From positions 1 through 64,000 of the forward strand of contig SNVD02015005.1 of assembly GCA_013180625.2 (NCBI GenBank): a stretch of DNA of 64,000 nt, written 5' to 3'. The notes beneath the pieces are model-generated. The model was not told where the DNA came from, did no database searches, and saw only the letters and a list, made by a program, of their open reading frames with translations. Below are positions 35,101 through 47,953 of the stretch, one piece after another (positions within the stretch are counted from its first letter, which is position 1; every line of letters starts with the position of its first letter). This DNA is from Boswellia sacra. Lineage: Eukaryota; Streptophyta; Magnoliopsida; Sapindales; Burseraceae. The translations under genes were made by a program, and so were the position numbers.

Positions 35101-35959
35101 CCGCATTTTCTCCAACTCCTATAAGATTTGTATCGGAGATATAAAAGTCGTGAAATATTGAATAAAAGTTGCAAAAAACTATGCAAAGTCGTTAACTGCA
35201 CTATTAAGAATTTACGACTCTTATATTAAGAATTTACATATAAGAGTCATAAATTCTTAATCGTAATCGTAATTGACGCCAAAAAAGTCGTAAGCAGAAG
35301 AATAAAAATCGTAGTGAAGGTTACTATTCAATTGGTTAAGGATTTAACCCGCATTTTCTCCAACTCCTATAAGATTCGTATGGGGATATAAAAGTCGCAA
35401 AAAATGAAATAAAAGCTCTAAAAAATTCTATGTTAAAGTCGTTAATCGCACTATTAGATTTTCGTATAAGAGTTGTAAAGTATTAATAGTAATCATAATC
35501 GACAGCAAAATAGTCGTAAACAGAAGAATAAAATTCGTAGGAAAGGTTTCTGTTCATTTGGTCTAGGATTTAACCCGCATTTTATCCAACTCCTATAAGA
35601 TTAGTATCGGAGATATAAAAGCTGTGAGACATTGAATAAAAGTTGTAAAAAACAATGTCAAAGTCGTTAATTGCGCTATTAAGAATTTACCTAAAGGAGT
35701 CGTAAATTCTTAATCGTAATCGTAATTGACGGCAAAAAAATCGTAAACAGAAAAATAAAAATCGTTGTGAGGGTTACTGTTTATTTGGTTTGGGATTTAA
35801 CCCCCATTTTCTCCAACTCCTATAAGATTCGTATTGGGGATATAAAAGTCGTGAAACATTTAATAAAAGTTGTAAAAAACTATGTCAAAGTCATTAACTG
35901 CACTATTAAGAATTTACGTATAAGAGTTGTAAATTCTTAATCGTAATCGTAATTGACGG

Positions 35960-38700
35960 CAAAGCAGTTGTGAAGAGAAGAATAAAAATCGTAGGGAAGG
36001 TTAATATTCATTTGGTTTGGGATTTAACCCGTATTTTCTCCAACTTCTATAAGATCTGTATCGGGGATATAAAAGTCGTGAAACATTGGATAAAAGTTGT
36101 AAAAAACTATGTCAAAGTTGTTAACTGCACTATTAAGAATTTACGTATAAGAGTCGTTAATTCTTAATCGTAATCGTAATTGACGGTAAAACAGTCGTGA
36201 ACAGAAGAATAAAAATCGTAGGGAAGTTACTGTTCAGTTGGCTTGGGATTTAACCAGCATTTTCTCCAACTCCTATAAGATTTGTATCGGAGATATAAAA
36301 GTCGTGAAACATTGAATAAAAGTTGTAAAAAACAATGTCAAAGTCGTTAACTGCGCTATTAAGAATTTACCTAAAGGAGTCGTAAATTCTTAATCGTAAT
36401 CGTAATTGATGGCAAAAAAGTCGTAAACAGAAAAATAAAAATCGTTGTGAGGTTTACTTTTCATTTGGTTTGGGATTTAACCCCCATTTTCTCCAACTCC
36501 TATAAGATTCGTATCGGAGATATAAAAGTCAGGAAACATTTAATAAAAGTTGTAAAAAACTATATCAAAGTCGTTAACTGCACCATTAAGAATTTACGTG
36601 TAAGAGTCGTAAATTCTTAATGGTAATCGTAATTAACGGCAAAAAAGTCGTAAACAGAAGAATAAAAATCGTAGTGAAGGTTACTGTTCATTTGGTTTAG
36701 GATTTAACCCGTATTTTCTCCAAGTCCTATAAAAGTCGCGAAAAATGAAATAAAAGCTGTAAAAAATTGTATGTAAAAGTCGTTAATCGCACAATTAGAT
36801 TTTAGTATAAGATTCGTAAAGTATTAATAGTAATCGTAATTGACGGTGAAACAGTTGGTAACAGAAGATAAAATCATAGGGAAAGTTTTATGTTCATTAA
36901 TCATGATTTGGGATTTAACCAGCCATTTTCTCCAATTCCTATAAGATTTGTATCGGAGATATAAAAGTCGTGAAATATTGAATAAAAGTTGCAAAAAACT
37001 ATGTCAAAGTCATTAACTGCACTATTAAGAATTTACGACTCTTATATTAAGAATTTACGTATAAGAGTCATAAATTCTTAATCGTAATCGTAATTGACGG
37101 CAAAAAAGTCGTAAACAGAAGAATAAAAATCGTTGTGAAGGTTACTGTTCATTTGGTTTGGGATTTAACCCGCATTTTCTCCAACTCCTATAAGATTCGT
37201 ATCGGGGATATAAAAGTCGCGAAAAATGAAATAAAAGCTGTAAAAAATTCTATGTAAAAGTCGTTAATCGCACAATTAGATTTTTGTATAAGATTCGTAA
37301 AGTATTAATAGTAATCGTAATTGACGGCAAAACAGTCGCAAACAGAAGAATAAAAATCGTAGGGAAGGTTAATGTTCATTTGGTTTGGGATTTAACCCGT
37401 ATTTTCTCCAACTTCTATAAGATCTGTATCGGGGATATAAAAGTCGTGAAACATTGGATAAAAGTTGTAAAAAACTATGTCAAAGTTGTTAACTGCACTA
37501 TTAAGAATTTACGTATGAGAGTCGTTAATTCTTAATCGTAATCGTAATTGACGGTAAAACAGTCGTGAACAGAAGAATAAAAATCGTAGGGAAGGTTACT
37601 GTTCAGTTGGTTGGGGATTTAACCAGCATTTTCTCCAACTCCTATAAGATTTGTATCGGAGATATAAAAGTCGTGAAACATTGAATAAAAGTTGTAAAAA
37701 ACAATGTCAAAGTCGTTAACTGCGCTATTAAGAATTTACCTAAAGGAGTCGTAAATTCTTAATCGTAATCGTAATTGATGGCAAAAAAGTCGTAAACAGA
37801 AAAATAAAAATCGTTGTGAGGGTTACTGTTCATTTGGTTTGGGATTTAACCCCCATTTTCTCCAACTCCTATAAGATTCGTATCGGGGATATAATAGTCG
37901 GGAAACATTTAATAAAAGTTGTAAAAAACTATATCAAAGTCGTTAACTGCACCATTAAGAATTTACGTGTAAGAGTCGTAAATTCTTAATGGTAATCGTA
38001 ATTAACGGCAAAAAAGTCGTAAACAGAAGAATAAAAATCGTAGTGAAGGTTACTGTTCATTTGGTTTAGGATTTAACCCGTATTTTCTCCAAGTCCTATA
38101 AAAGTCGCGAAAAATGAAATAAAAGCTGTAAAAAATTGTATGCAAAAGTCGTTAATCGCACTATTAGATTTTCGTATAAGATTCGTAAAGTATTAATAGT
38201 AATCGTAATTGACGGTGAAACAGTTGTAAACAGAAGAATAAAAATCATAGGGAAAGTTTATGTTCATTTCGTTTGGGATTTAACCCGCATTTTCTCCAAT
38301 TCCTATAAGATTTGTATCGGAGATATAAAAGTCGTGGAATATTGAATAAAAGTTGCAAAAAACTATGTCAAAGTCGTTAACTGCACTATTAAGAATTTAC
38401 GACTCTTATATTAAGAATTTACGTATAAGAGTCATAAATTCTTAATCGTAATCGTAATTGACGGCAAAAAAGTCGTAAACAGAAGAATAAAAATCGTTGT
38501 GAAGGTTACTGTTCATTTGGTTTGGGATTTAACCCGCATTTTCTCCAACTCCTATAAGATTCGTATCGGGGATATAAAAGTCGCGAAAAATGAAATAAAA
38601 GCTGTAAAAAATTCTATGTAAAAGTCGTTAATCGCACAATTAGATTTTCGTATAAGATTCGTAAAGTATTAATAGTACTCGTAATTGACGGCAAAACAGT
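35960..38700. repeat. 1368-bp higher-order repeat in the satellite, two tandem copies
   Basis: Rare variants recur at a fixed 1368-1369-bp offset: AAGATCTGTA at 36051 and 37419, CTAAAGGAGTCG at 36371 and 37740, and CAAGTCCTATAAAAG at 36721 and 38090. That spacing is six monomers. A partial further copy appears around 40310-40700. Confidence 0.85.
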
Positions 38701-41700
38701 TGTAAACAGAAGAATAAAAATCGTAGGGATGGTTGCTGTTCATTTAGTTAGGGATTTAACCCACATTTTCTCCAACTCCTACAAGATTTCTATCGGAGAT
38801 ATAAAAGTCGTGAAACATTGAATAAAAGTTGTAAAAAACTATGTCAAAGGCGTTAACTGCACTATTAAGAATTCACGACTCTTATATTAAGAATTTACGT
38901 ATAAGTGTCGTAAATTCTTAATCGTAATCATAATTGACGTCAAAAAAGTCGTAAACAGAAGAATAAAAATCGTAGTGAAGGTTACTATTCATTTGGTTTG
39001 GGATTTAACCTGCATTTTCTCCAACTCTTATAAGATTTGTATCGGAGATATAAAAGTCGTGAAACATTGAATAAAAGTTGTAAAAAACTATGTCAAAGTC
39101 GTTAACTGCACCATTAAGAATTTACGTATAAGAGTCATAAATTGTTAATCGTGATCGTAATTGACAGCAAAAAAGTCGTAAACAGAAGAAAAAAAATCGT
39201 AGTGAAGGTTATTGTTCATTTGGTTTGGGATTTAACCTGCATTTTCTCCAACTCCTATAAGATTCGTATCGGGGATATAAAAGTCGCGAAAAATGAAATA
39301 AAAGCTGTAAAAAATTCTATGTAAAAATCATTAATCGCACTATTAGATTTTCTTATAAGAGTCGTAAAGTATTAATAGTAATCGTAATTGACGGCAAAAC
39401 AGTCGTATACAGAAGAATAAAAATCGTAGGGAAGGTTTCTGTTCATTTGGTTGGGGATTTAACCCGCATTTTCTCCAACTCCTATAAGATTTGTATCGGG
39501 GAAATAAAAGTCGTGAAACATTGGATAAACGTTGTCAAAAACTATGTAAAAGTCGTTAACTGCACTATTAGATTTTCATATAAGAGTCGTAAATTTTTAT
39601 CGTAATCGTAATTGACGGCAAACAAGTCGTAAACAGAAGAATAAAAATCGTTGTGAAGGTTACTGTTCATTTGGTTTGGGATTTAACCCGCATTTTCTCC
39701 AACTCCTATAAGATTCGTATCGGGGATATAAAAGTCGCGAAAAATGAAATAAAAGCTGTAAACAAAATTCTATGTAAAAGTCGTTAATCGCACTATTAGA
39801 TTTTCGTATAAGGGTCTTAAAGTATTAATAGTAATCGTAATTGACGGCAAAACAGTCATAAACAGAAGAATAAAAATCGTAGGAAAGGTTTCTGTTCATT
39901 TGGTTTGGGATTTAACCCGCATTTTCTCCAACTCCTATAAGAGTTGTATCAGGGAAATAAAAGTCGTGAAACAATGGATAAAAGTTGTCAAAAACTATGT
40001 AAAAGTCGTTAACTGCGCTATTAGATTTTCATATAAGAGTCGTAAATTGTTAATCGTAATCGTAATTGATGGCAAACAAGTCGTAAATAGAAGAATAAAA
40101 TCGTTGTGAAGGTTACTGTTCATTTGGTTTGGGATTTAACCCGCATTTTCTCCAACTCCTATAAGATTCGTATCGGGGATATAAAAGTCGTGAAACATTG
40201 GATAAAAGTTGTAAAAAACTATGTCAAAGTCGTTAACTGCACTATTAAGAATTTACGTATAAGAGTCGTAAATTCTTAATCGTAATCGTAATTGACGGCG
40301 AAGCAGTCGTGAACAGAAGAATAAAAATCGTAGGGAAGGTTAATGTTCATTTGGTTTGGGATTTAACCCGTATTTTCTCCAACTTCTATAAGATTTGTAT
40401 CGGGGATATAAAAGTCGTGAAACATTGGATAAAAGTTGTAAAAAACTATGTCAAAGTTGTTAACTGCACTATTAAGAATTTAGGTATAAGAGTCGTTAAT
40501 TCTTAATCGTAATCGTAATTGACGGTAAAACAGTCGTGAACAGAAGAATAAAAATCGTAGGGAAGGTTACTGTTCAGTTGGTTTGGGATTTAACCAGCAT
40601 TTTCTCCAACTCCTATAAGATTTGTATCGGGGATATAAAAGGTCGTGAAACATTGAATAAAAGTTGTAAAAAACTATGTCAAAGTCGTTAACTGCACTAT
40701 TAAGAATTTACGTATAAGAGTCGTAAATTCTTAATCGTAATCATAATTGACGGCAAAACAGTCGTGAACAGGGGAATAAAAATCATAGGGAAGGTTACTG
40801 TTCATTTGGTTTGGGATTTAGCCCGCATTTTCTCCAACTCCTATAAGATTTGTATCGGAGATATAAAAGTCATGAAAAATTAAGTAAAAGTTGTAAAAAA
40901 CTATGTCAAAGTCGTTAACTGAACTATTAAGAATTTACATATAAGAGTCGTAAATTCTTAATCGTAATCGTAATTGACGGCAAAAAAGTCATAAACAGAG
41001 GAATAAAAATCGTAGTGAAGGTTACTGTTCATTTGGTTTGGGATTTAACCCCCATTTTGTCTAACTCCAATAATATTTGTATCGGGGACATAGAAGGCGT
41101 GAAAAATGAGGTAATATTTGTTAATGACTAACCAAAAGTCTTAAAGCGCAACTACAAAATTTGCGCATACGAGTTGTAAATTGTTAATTGTTGTAGCAAC
41201 TGAAGATGTAAAAATCATAAACCAATGAGTAAAACGCATAAGGTATGTCACTGTTCATGTGCAATGGGCTCTAACCCACATTTCCCCCACTATTAAAATA
41301 TTCGTATTGGGGACGTACAAGCTATCATGATTTGGATACAAGTTGTAAACCCCTGGGTACAAGATGTAAAACAATGAAATTTCGACCAAGACTCGGAAAT
41401 TGTTAATTATTGTCGTCATGGACAGTGTAAAAAGTCAATGACATTAACATATATCATGTAGGAAATGCACTGTTCATTCGTACACAGGGGTAAACGAAAA
41501 TTTCTCCATTTCGTATAAGATTTGTACCCAGGGGTTTAAAAGTCATTAAAAATATGAAAAAGTTGTGAGCCTATATATCAAAGGCGTAAAGTCCACTATT
41601 ACAGTTAGTGGCTTACAGAAATTAAATCAACTTTCCAAGGCCACGTAAAAATAATAATTGGATCTATAGAGGTTGTAAAATTATGCATACAAATTACAAC

Positions 41701-42792
41701 TAGAGGGTCAAAAGTTGTCAACCATACTATTCGTTTTCAATACCTTTCGTAAAAAAATCATACACAATGAATCTTGGCCCCAGCTGCTAAGTTGAGAGAG
41801 GTGGATTTAGACTTGAGAACTTCGAAATATATGTCTTCATGTGTCACACCCTGTATCTAACAGAGTAATACTGCAGCGGATAAGGGCTTGCCAAGGGAAC
41901 ACAATCGTCGTTATGCCGAAATCCTTCCTTAATCTTTTACTGATCGAATACCTGAGGTACACAACAGACTAGTGAGTATGAAACTCAGTAAGCAGCTAGA
42001 ATTATAAAACTGGCATAACACTCAAAATAAAACAATAAATGGCGATAACCATTTCAGAATATGACTACTATTCAATACTTATTCCATAATCACTGATTAC
42101 TGTTCATTTCTTAGTATACAAGCCAACGGTGCTTTACTAAGAAAATCATAACATTGATTTCAGTGTTCAAGAAACGCGCCCCTATGCGAGAAAACTGGCA
42201 CGACGATGCCAAGTTTCTGATTTCCAATCCATTACAAATTCCAGTTTCGCACTCTTGTGCCAAAGGAGGGCATGCATGCGCCAACTCTCTATTCTCTCTT
42301 ACTTGAGTCAGTGCAAGTAGCACTTCAGTGTGAAAGGTATGGCGCAGCGATGCCAATTCTCTGCCTATATCTCTTTAGATTCGTTAAAGATGCACCCTTG
42401 CACCATTTAATTAATTATGCTCCTGCGCCAACCCTATATCATTGGTCATTTCCTAGACCAATTACTCTCTTATTCAGTCACATTCCTAATTCCATAAATA
42501 CCTGTCTATAGGTAATCAAGCATGGCTTTTCCATGTCAAAGCTTATCACATACACCCATTTACATACACATCTCATTTACACATAAACTTTCCACAAGTC
42601 TATCACATCCTCATGTGCTCCCATAAACATATAAATCATTCACACATGAGTTTCCATAAGTTAGCTACATTGTTCATATGGATATCCATTTCACATAATT
42701 TCGGAAGCTTTCACAGTACAGTCACAGATACTTAGGAACAATGCTCTCTAATCAAGGTAGGACTTTTCGTTTCACAGTCAGTTCCCATATGT

Positions 42793-43055
42793 AGGCCTAC
42801 CCATGAATTAGCTCAAGGCTAGTCTGACAATCCGGGTGATACCGGGCCCATGCTACCAAATCTCGTCTAGAGAAACACATGGTCCAGACCTCCCCTCAAG
42901 CCATGGGGATACAGAATAGTACAGATACATTCAGAGGCCTACCCATGAAATAGCTCAAGGCTAGTCTGACAATCCGGGTGATACCGGGCCCATGCTACCG
43001 AATCTCATCTAGAGAAACACATGGTCCAGACCTCCCCTCAAGCTATGAGAGCCAA
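42793..43055. repeat. 141-bp tandem repeat within the LTR-like element
   Basis: AGGCCTACCCATGAA begins at 42793 and again at 42934. Both copies contain GGGTGATACCGGGCCCATGC. Confidence 0.85.
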
Positions 43056-43084
43056 ATATCCTAAGTTGTGGCATGCCACTCATC

Positions 43085-43315
43085 TATCAGTTTTCACATT
43101 CAGTCACATAAGTAAAGCTCTATATTAAGCTTTCATTCACATATCACATATCACATTTCATTCACATAAGTGAAGCTCTATATTAAGCTTTCACTCACAT
43201 ATCACATTCCACATTTCAGTCACATAAGTGAAGCTCTATATTAAGCTTTCACTCACTTATCACATTTCACATTTCAATCACATAAGTGAAGCTCTATATT
43301 AAGCTTCTAACCCAA
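43085..43315. repeat. About 58-bp tandem repeat, four copies
   Basis: CACATAAGTGAAGCTCTATA and the following ATTAAGC recur at about 43106, 43163, 43220 and 43279, with small differences. Confidence 0.85.
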
Positions 43316-46031
43316 TCACAACTTGTCACAATTCATTCACTTTAATGCTAGTATTTAACGGTATCACATTTTACATTCGACATTTAATATATTCCCATAG
43401 GCTTGGCATATAATTTCGAATTCATAACACATCACACCGTTATACATGCCTTCACACATCACAATATTGCAGTTCACTATCATAATTGAGGTTCTACGTA
43501 GGCTTCTCATTAATCACATATACATTCATAAACACAATAAGCCTACATATCTCACATACACTTATGGATGTGCACAATCCACACATTGATATCATTTTTG
43601 CACATATAGAACCCCATTGAATTCTTTATTAGTGCCAACCCTTCCATTACTCTTCGATGTATTTCAATCACATCGTTGCATAACTATGTCCATGTATAAC
43701 TAATCTCATTCAATTTCCACTCGTACACATTCATGGCACTCTAATACACATGGTTTTTCAGACATTCATTTGTCATGCCATCTCACATGAGGAAATAGTA
43801 TCCTCGAACGTTTGGCATGTATTTCATTCTTCATATACACATATCGTTTCATTGGCAATATTATTCAAGCAATATCACAACAAATTCACATATATGAGGG
43901 CACAGTCACATTTCTATATCTCACACACATAGAAGTTAAGTCAACATGTCAATCACATACACATCAAAGTGTGTGAAATCACACATTTCATAAATCACTA
44001 TAAACCCCAATCAAATCATTTCCTATATCAAGGTCCATGTATTGATGGCCCCATACACATTCCATCAATACATTTCACATATATTTACGAACACAATCAT
44101 TAAACACATTTTATTAAAAGTTAATATCTGTTGTGTCCTCAGAAGGGTCTAGTTACTTACCTGGTTAGCCTTGCCTTTTAATTTTGCTCTCATATGTTTC
44201 TTGATAAGCAGTTATTTAAAGTTCATCTCTCATTCTTCTCCTTCATCTCTGGTAACCATTGCCATAGTCATGACACACTGATTAGTGTCCATTTAGAAGT
44301 CATTAAATCCCTTATAGGTTAACAACAATTCAACCAACCAATAACATCATTTATTAAACTCTATAACACACACATATTGGTTGGATTATTATAATAAGGA
44401 GTTATTCATTTCCAATCATCACCAAACTTCATGGAACTCAAATAGACATACATATTATAGTTCATGAATTTTATTCAGTCAAAATAAGGTCATATACCCC
44501 TTGAAAATCCTTAATTTCATTCACACAGCAAATCTGTCTGCAGACCTCTCCACTGAACAGTAAAACTTTGAAGAATTTTATAAAATTCTACAATAATCCA
44601 ATCTCCACAAAACTTTCTAAAACTAGACACATATAAGAGTTATTCCACCAAAACTCATGATTTTCTAAGGAGTTTAAGGCAGTCAGACGGAATTTATTTC
44701 ACATACTCAGTTCTGGAACTTAACATTCACAGTTCTTTAAGTCCAGATTTGAAAAATCATAAAACTTCATACACAACTCCAAAAACCATGAAAATTTACA
44801 GTATAACAGTAAACATACCCAAGGGTTTGTGTATTAAAAATCACAAAATTTAACAAAGATTTGCCCCCTCAAATCGAGTTCATTCCCACTGCCCTGTTTT
44901 AAAACAGGGGAATTCTCAATTTCGAACCAGAAATTCAAAACTTTATTTCAATTCACACACTATGAATTTTTGAGTGTTTGAAAATTCTATAAACTCCTTG
45001 ACATGTCTAGTTTATCATATAAAAATTTCAGAGTCAGAAAATAACCATGGAATTTATAGGAATTTTCGGACTTGGCACTGTTCAGAAAAACAACTCTGTA
45101 GGATTCATACTCATACTTTACTTCTAGCTTCCTAGCATCATCAAATCTTTAAATTGTTCCATAATTCACTCTAATTCATGTTTTTCTAGCCATTTATAGA
45201 ATATATCTGACATGAAATATCACAAAAAACAATAAACCATCACTCAATTGCATGGTTATGGCTAGAGTTAGAGAGAGAGAGAAGTGAATTCTTACATCTT
45301 GGCCTCTTGTTTCCTTCCTCTCTTCTTGATTCCATGGAAAAATTGAGGGAAAAAGAGGGAGAGAGGGTGCTGGACGTTCAAAGAGAAAGGGGGAAGAAAA
45401 ATGAATTTTCTAGACTTGTCTCATGCTTTATAGATATACATCACACAAATATTTCACTTAAACCCCCACACTTTCTTAGCTTTTCACTCACACCCTTCCA
45501 TCTCTCATCTAATTTCATCCCTCTCCATATATATACATATATACCTCATTATGTTAATAATACATATTTTTACAATATACATGTAAGTCAAACTTACTTA
45601 AAATTTGGGGTGTCACATCATGTGTCTTATTAATTAATTAGACCTGAAAAAAATAACAATTGAAAACTTAAATAGGAAGTTGTATAGATTACTCACAAGT
45701 ACAGCTTGGGCACCAAGGGCCCAGGCCTTGAAAACATACGTATGTCGCCGCATTCCTCCATCCATTAGAACAAGAACTTTCCTTTCAACAGCATCGACGA
45801 CCTACAACCTCAGGGTGACAGCATTACCAAGTTTTAAGATACCTTCGGTTCAACAAGCACAATCAAATGTGTTGTATTTTCATAAAACCACGAGCTATTA
45901 AGTTGAAGTGCTAATAACGTTGGTGTGAAACTATAGGTCACCTCTTGAAGAACAGAAATAGTGGCAGGAGTATAATCTACTTGTCGACCTCCATGATTCA
46001 GATGAGAATCTAGGCAACAAATTAACATAAC

Positions 46032-47898
46032 TGTTAGCCCTAAGGCTACATGATAATTTTGATGATAACAATACACATTGATTAATTGAGATTTACTAAC
46101 ATGTTTATTTATGTGCAAGAGTAAGATCATTAAAATAATTGTAAAATCAAGAAGAGGCTTATTAAAATGAAGTGTTGAAGCTAAGGAGAAGACTACATGT
46201 TAAAGGCACCAAAGTTTAAGAACAAGGATTGACTTAAGGAATGTGACACATGAGCAATGTTCAATTAATTGGTCATATATATCTTTATAGATATCCAAAT
46301 GATATGATTCTTAAGACTTTGGAAAGCTTACTCAATTTATAACATTTCATATGTTTTAAAGAAATTCAAATTTCAAGTGTAAGGTTGTCCAAATCATCAT
46401 GCAAGTTGAAAGACAAATGGAAGTAGCTGACATGAGCACTGAATTGTCTTTTGGACATATCTTGAGCTAGAAAAATCAAAATGACTTGATTCATATGTTA
46501 ATAATAAATTCAAATTTCAAACGGAAGGCTGACATAATTGACATGCAATTCGGTGGACTGACACAGAGAAGAAAAATAAACTCATTTGAGCACCGAATGA
46601 TGTTTTGTCCATATCTTGAGTTAGAGACATCAAAATGACTTGATTATTGTGGAATTGAAAGATGATTCAATGAAGAAGATTTCATATTCTTTGAAGAAAT
46701 TCAAATTTCAAACAGAAGGCCGACATAATACACATGCAAGTCGGTGGACTGACACATGGAAGAAAAATCAAGTCGCATGAGTACTGAATGGTGTTTTGGC
46801 CATATCTTGAGCTACAGATATCCAAATGACTTGGTTCTTGATGCGTTGGAAAGCATGTTCAATTTTACAGATCTTTTATGTTTTTCAGATTTTCAAATTT
46901 CAAATGAAACATTGACAAAAATGGCAGACACGATTACGGTTTTTATGGTTGGCAGAAAATTTGGAGTTAGTGTCTTCACTTGATTAAGTTCATCCCATTT
47001 GCCTATAAAAGGATCCCTTCTCCCATGCATTCTACAAGAAGAAGAAGAGAAGCATATATCAAGCAAAAAAAAAAAAAAACAAGAGATATATCAAGTTTAG
47101 AGAGCTTTTATATTCTTTATCTACTCTTTGAGGAGAGTTATACTTTTGTTGTAAAAATTATCTTTGTTCTTGTATTGTGGTGAGAGTGAGATCTACTTGT
47201 AAAGGATAAAAGTTATCATTGAGAGAATTCTTTCCTTGGTGAGGTTGTTCATCAAGAAGAACTCTTGGTGTGGTGTTATCAAGGGGTGAAGAAAGTTGCC
47301 TTGGTGAGGTTGTTCATCAAGAAGAACTCTTGGTGTGGTGTTATCAAGGGTTGAAGGAAGTTGCCTTGGTGAGGTTGTTCATCAAGAAGAATTCTTGGTG
47401 TGGTGTTATCAAGAGTTGAAGAAAGTTGCCTTGGTGAGGTTGTTCATCAAGAAGAACTCTTGGTGTGGTGTTATCAAGGGTTGAAGGAAGTTGCCTTGGT
47501 GAGGTTGTTCATCAAGAAGAACTCTTGGTGTGGTGTTATCAAGAGTTGGAAGAAAAAGTCTTGGTGAGGTTGTTCATCAAGCAAGTTGTAAAGATTTCTA
47601 CCACTTAGTGGAAAGCTTAGCTCGTGGAGCTAGGAGCCCGTGGACGTAGGCAAGGTTTGCCGAAACACGTAAATTGAGTTTGCACTCTCTCTATCCCTTT
47701 CCTCTTTACATTTACTTGCACTTGTGATTGTTCTTTATTGCTATTCTCTTGATTGTATTCTATTTTCATCTTCTTCACTTTTATTCTCAAAGAAAGAGTT
47801 AAATAATTTTGATCTTCAAAGAAAAGTTTTCTAAATCAGTTTTTATAAATAAAAACCCAATTCACCCCCCCTCTTGGGTTGCCATACCTGGGTCAACA
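46032..47898 (+). repeat. 5' LTR of the copia element (1867 bp)
   Basis: It starts TGTTAGCCCT and ends GGGTCAACA. It carries about 505 bp (46245-46750) absent from the 3' LTR and six copies of a 65-bp repeat (47234 to about 47585, starting CCTTGGTGAGG). The extra segment contains degenerate direct repeats around AATTCAAATTTCAAA. Confidence 0.92.
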
Positions 47899-47900
47899 AG

Positions 47901-47912
47901 TGGTATCAGAGC
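47901..47912 (+). other. Primer-binding site of the copia element
   Basis: TGGTATCAGAGC lies two bases after the LTR end and is complementary to plant initiator methionine tRNA. This is the standard Ty1/copia primer site. Confidence 0.92.
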
Positions 47913-47953
47913 AAGGTTGCTCAATTTTTTAAATCTTAATCGATTTTTGAGCT

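Larger units (their letters stand above)
30385..41770. repeat. Satellite DNA array, unit about 228 bp, roughly 50 copies
   Basis: The anchor GGGATTTAACC recurs at 30388, 30613, 30839, 31066, 31293, 31521, 31748, 31975, 32224 and 32451, and so on. This gives a period of 225-228 bp, or 249 bp where a unit carries a 22-bp insertion. Each monomer contains AAGAATAAAAATCGTAG, CATTTTCTCCAACTCCTATA and several TCGTAA-type hexamers. Two monomer forms occur: one with ATTAAGAATTTACG...CGTAAATTCTTAATC, the other with ATTAGATTTTCG...CGTAAAGTATTAATAG. Copies at both edges (30388-31000 and 41050-41770) are much more diverged than the centre. ORFs inside the array have no protein family and arise from the repeat. 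Confidence 0.95.
41842..45617 (-). mobile_element. LTR-like element (solo LTR or LARD), about 3.8 kb, with 5-bp target duplication
   Basis: On the plus strand it starts TGTCACACCC (41842) and ends GGGGTGTCACA (45617), giving TG...CA ends. It is flanked by perfect TCATG repeats (41837-41841 and 45618-45622), the 5-bp duplication made by LTR integrases. No gag or pol was found and the two ends do not repeat one another, so it is either one very long LTR left by recombination or a coding-free element. A TATA-like TATAAAG near 45432 on the minus strand would fit a promoter inside it. Orientation is assigned on that basis and is tentative. Confidence 0.7.

Noticed and set aside
30562..40506. Repeated Lys/Ile/Val-rich ORFs of 60-107 codons in the satellite
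   Set aside because: They recur with the monomer, carry no family motif and are explained by a unit of about 228 bp (3 x 76). They are shadows of the repeat, not genes.
30385..41770. CRISPR-like array
   Set aside because: Repeats are ~228 bp, contiguous and without unique spacers, in a plant nuclear context. It is a satellite.
45680..45901. 73-codon plus-strand ORF
   Set aside because: It is the complement of a glycolate-oxidase exon on the minus strand, where the family motif is clear.
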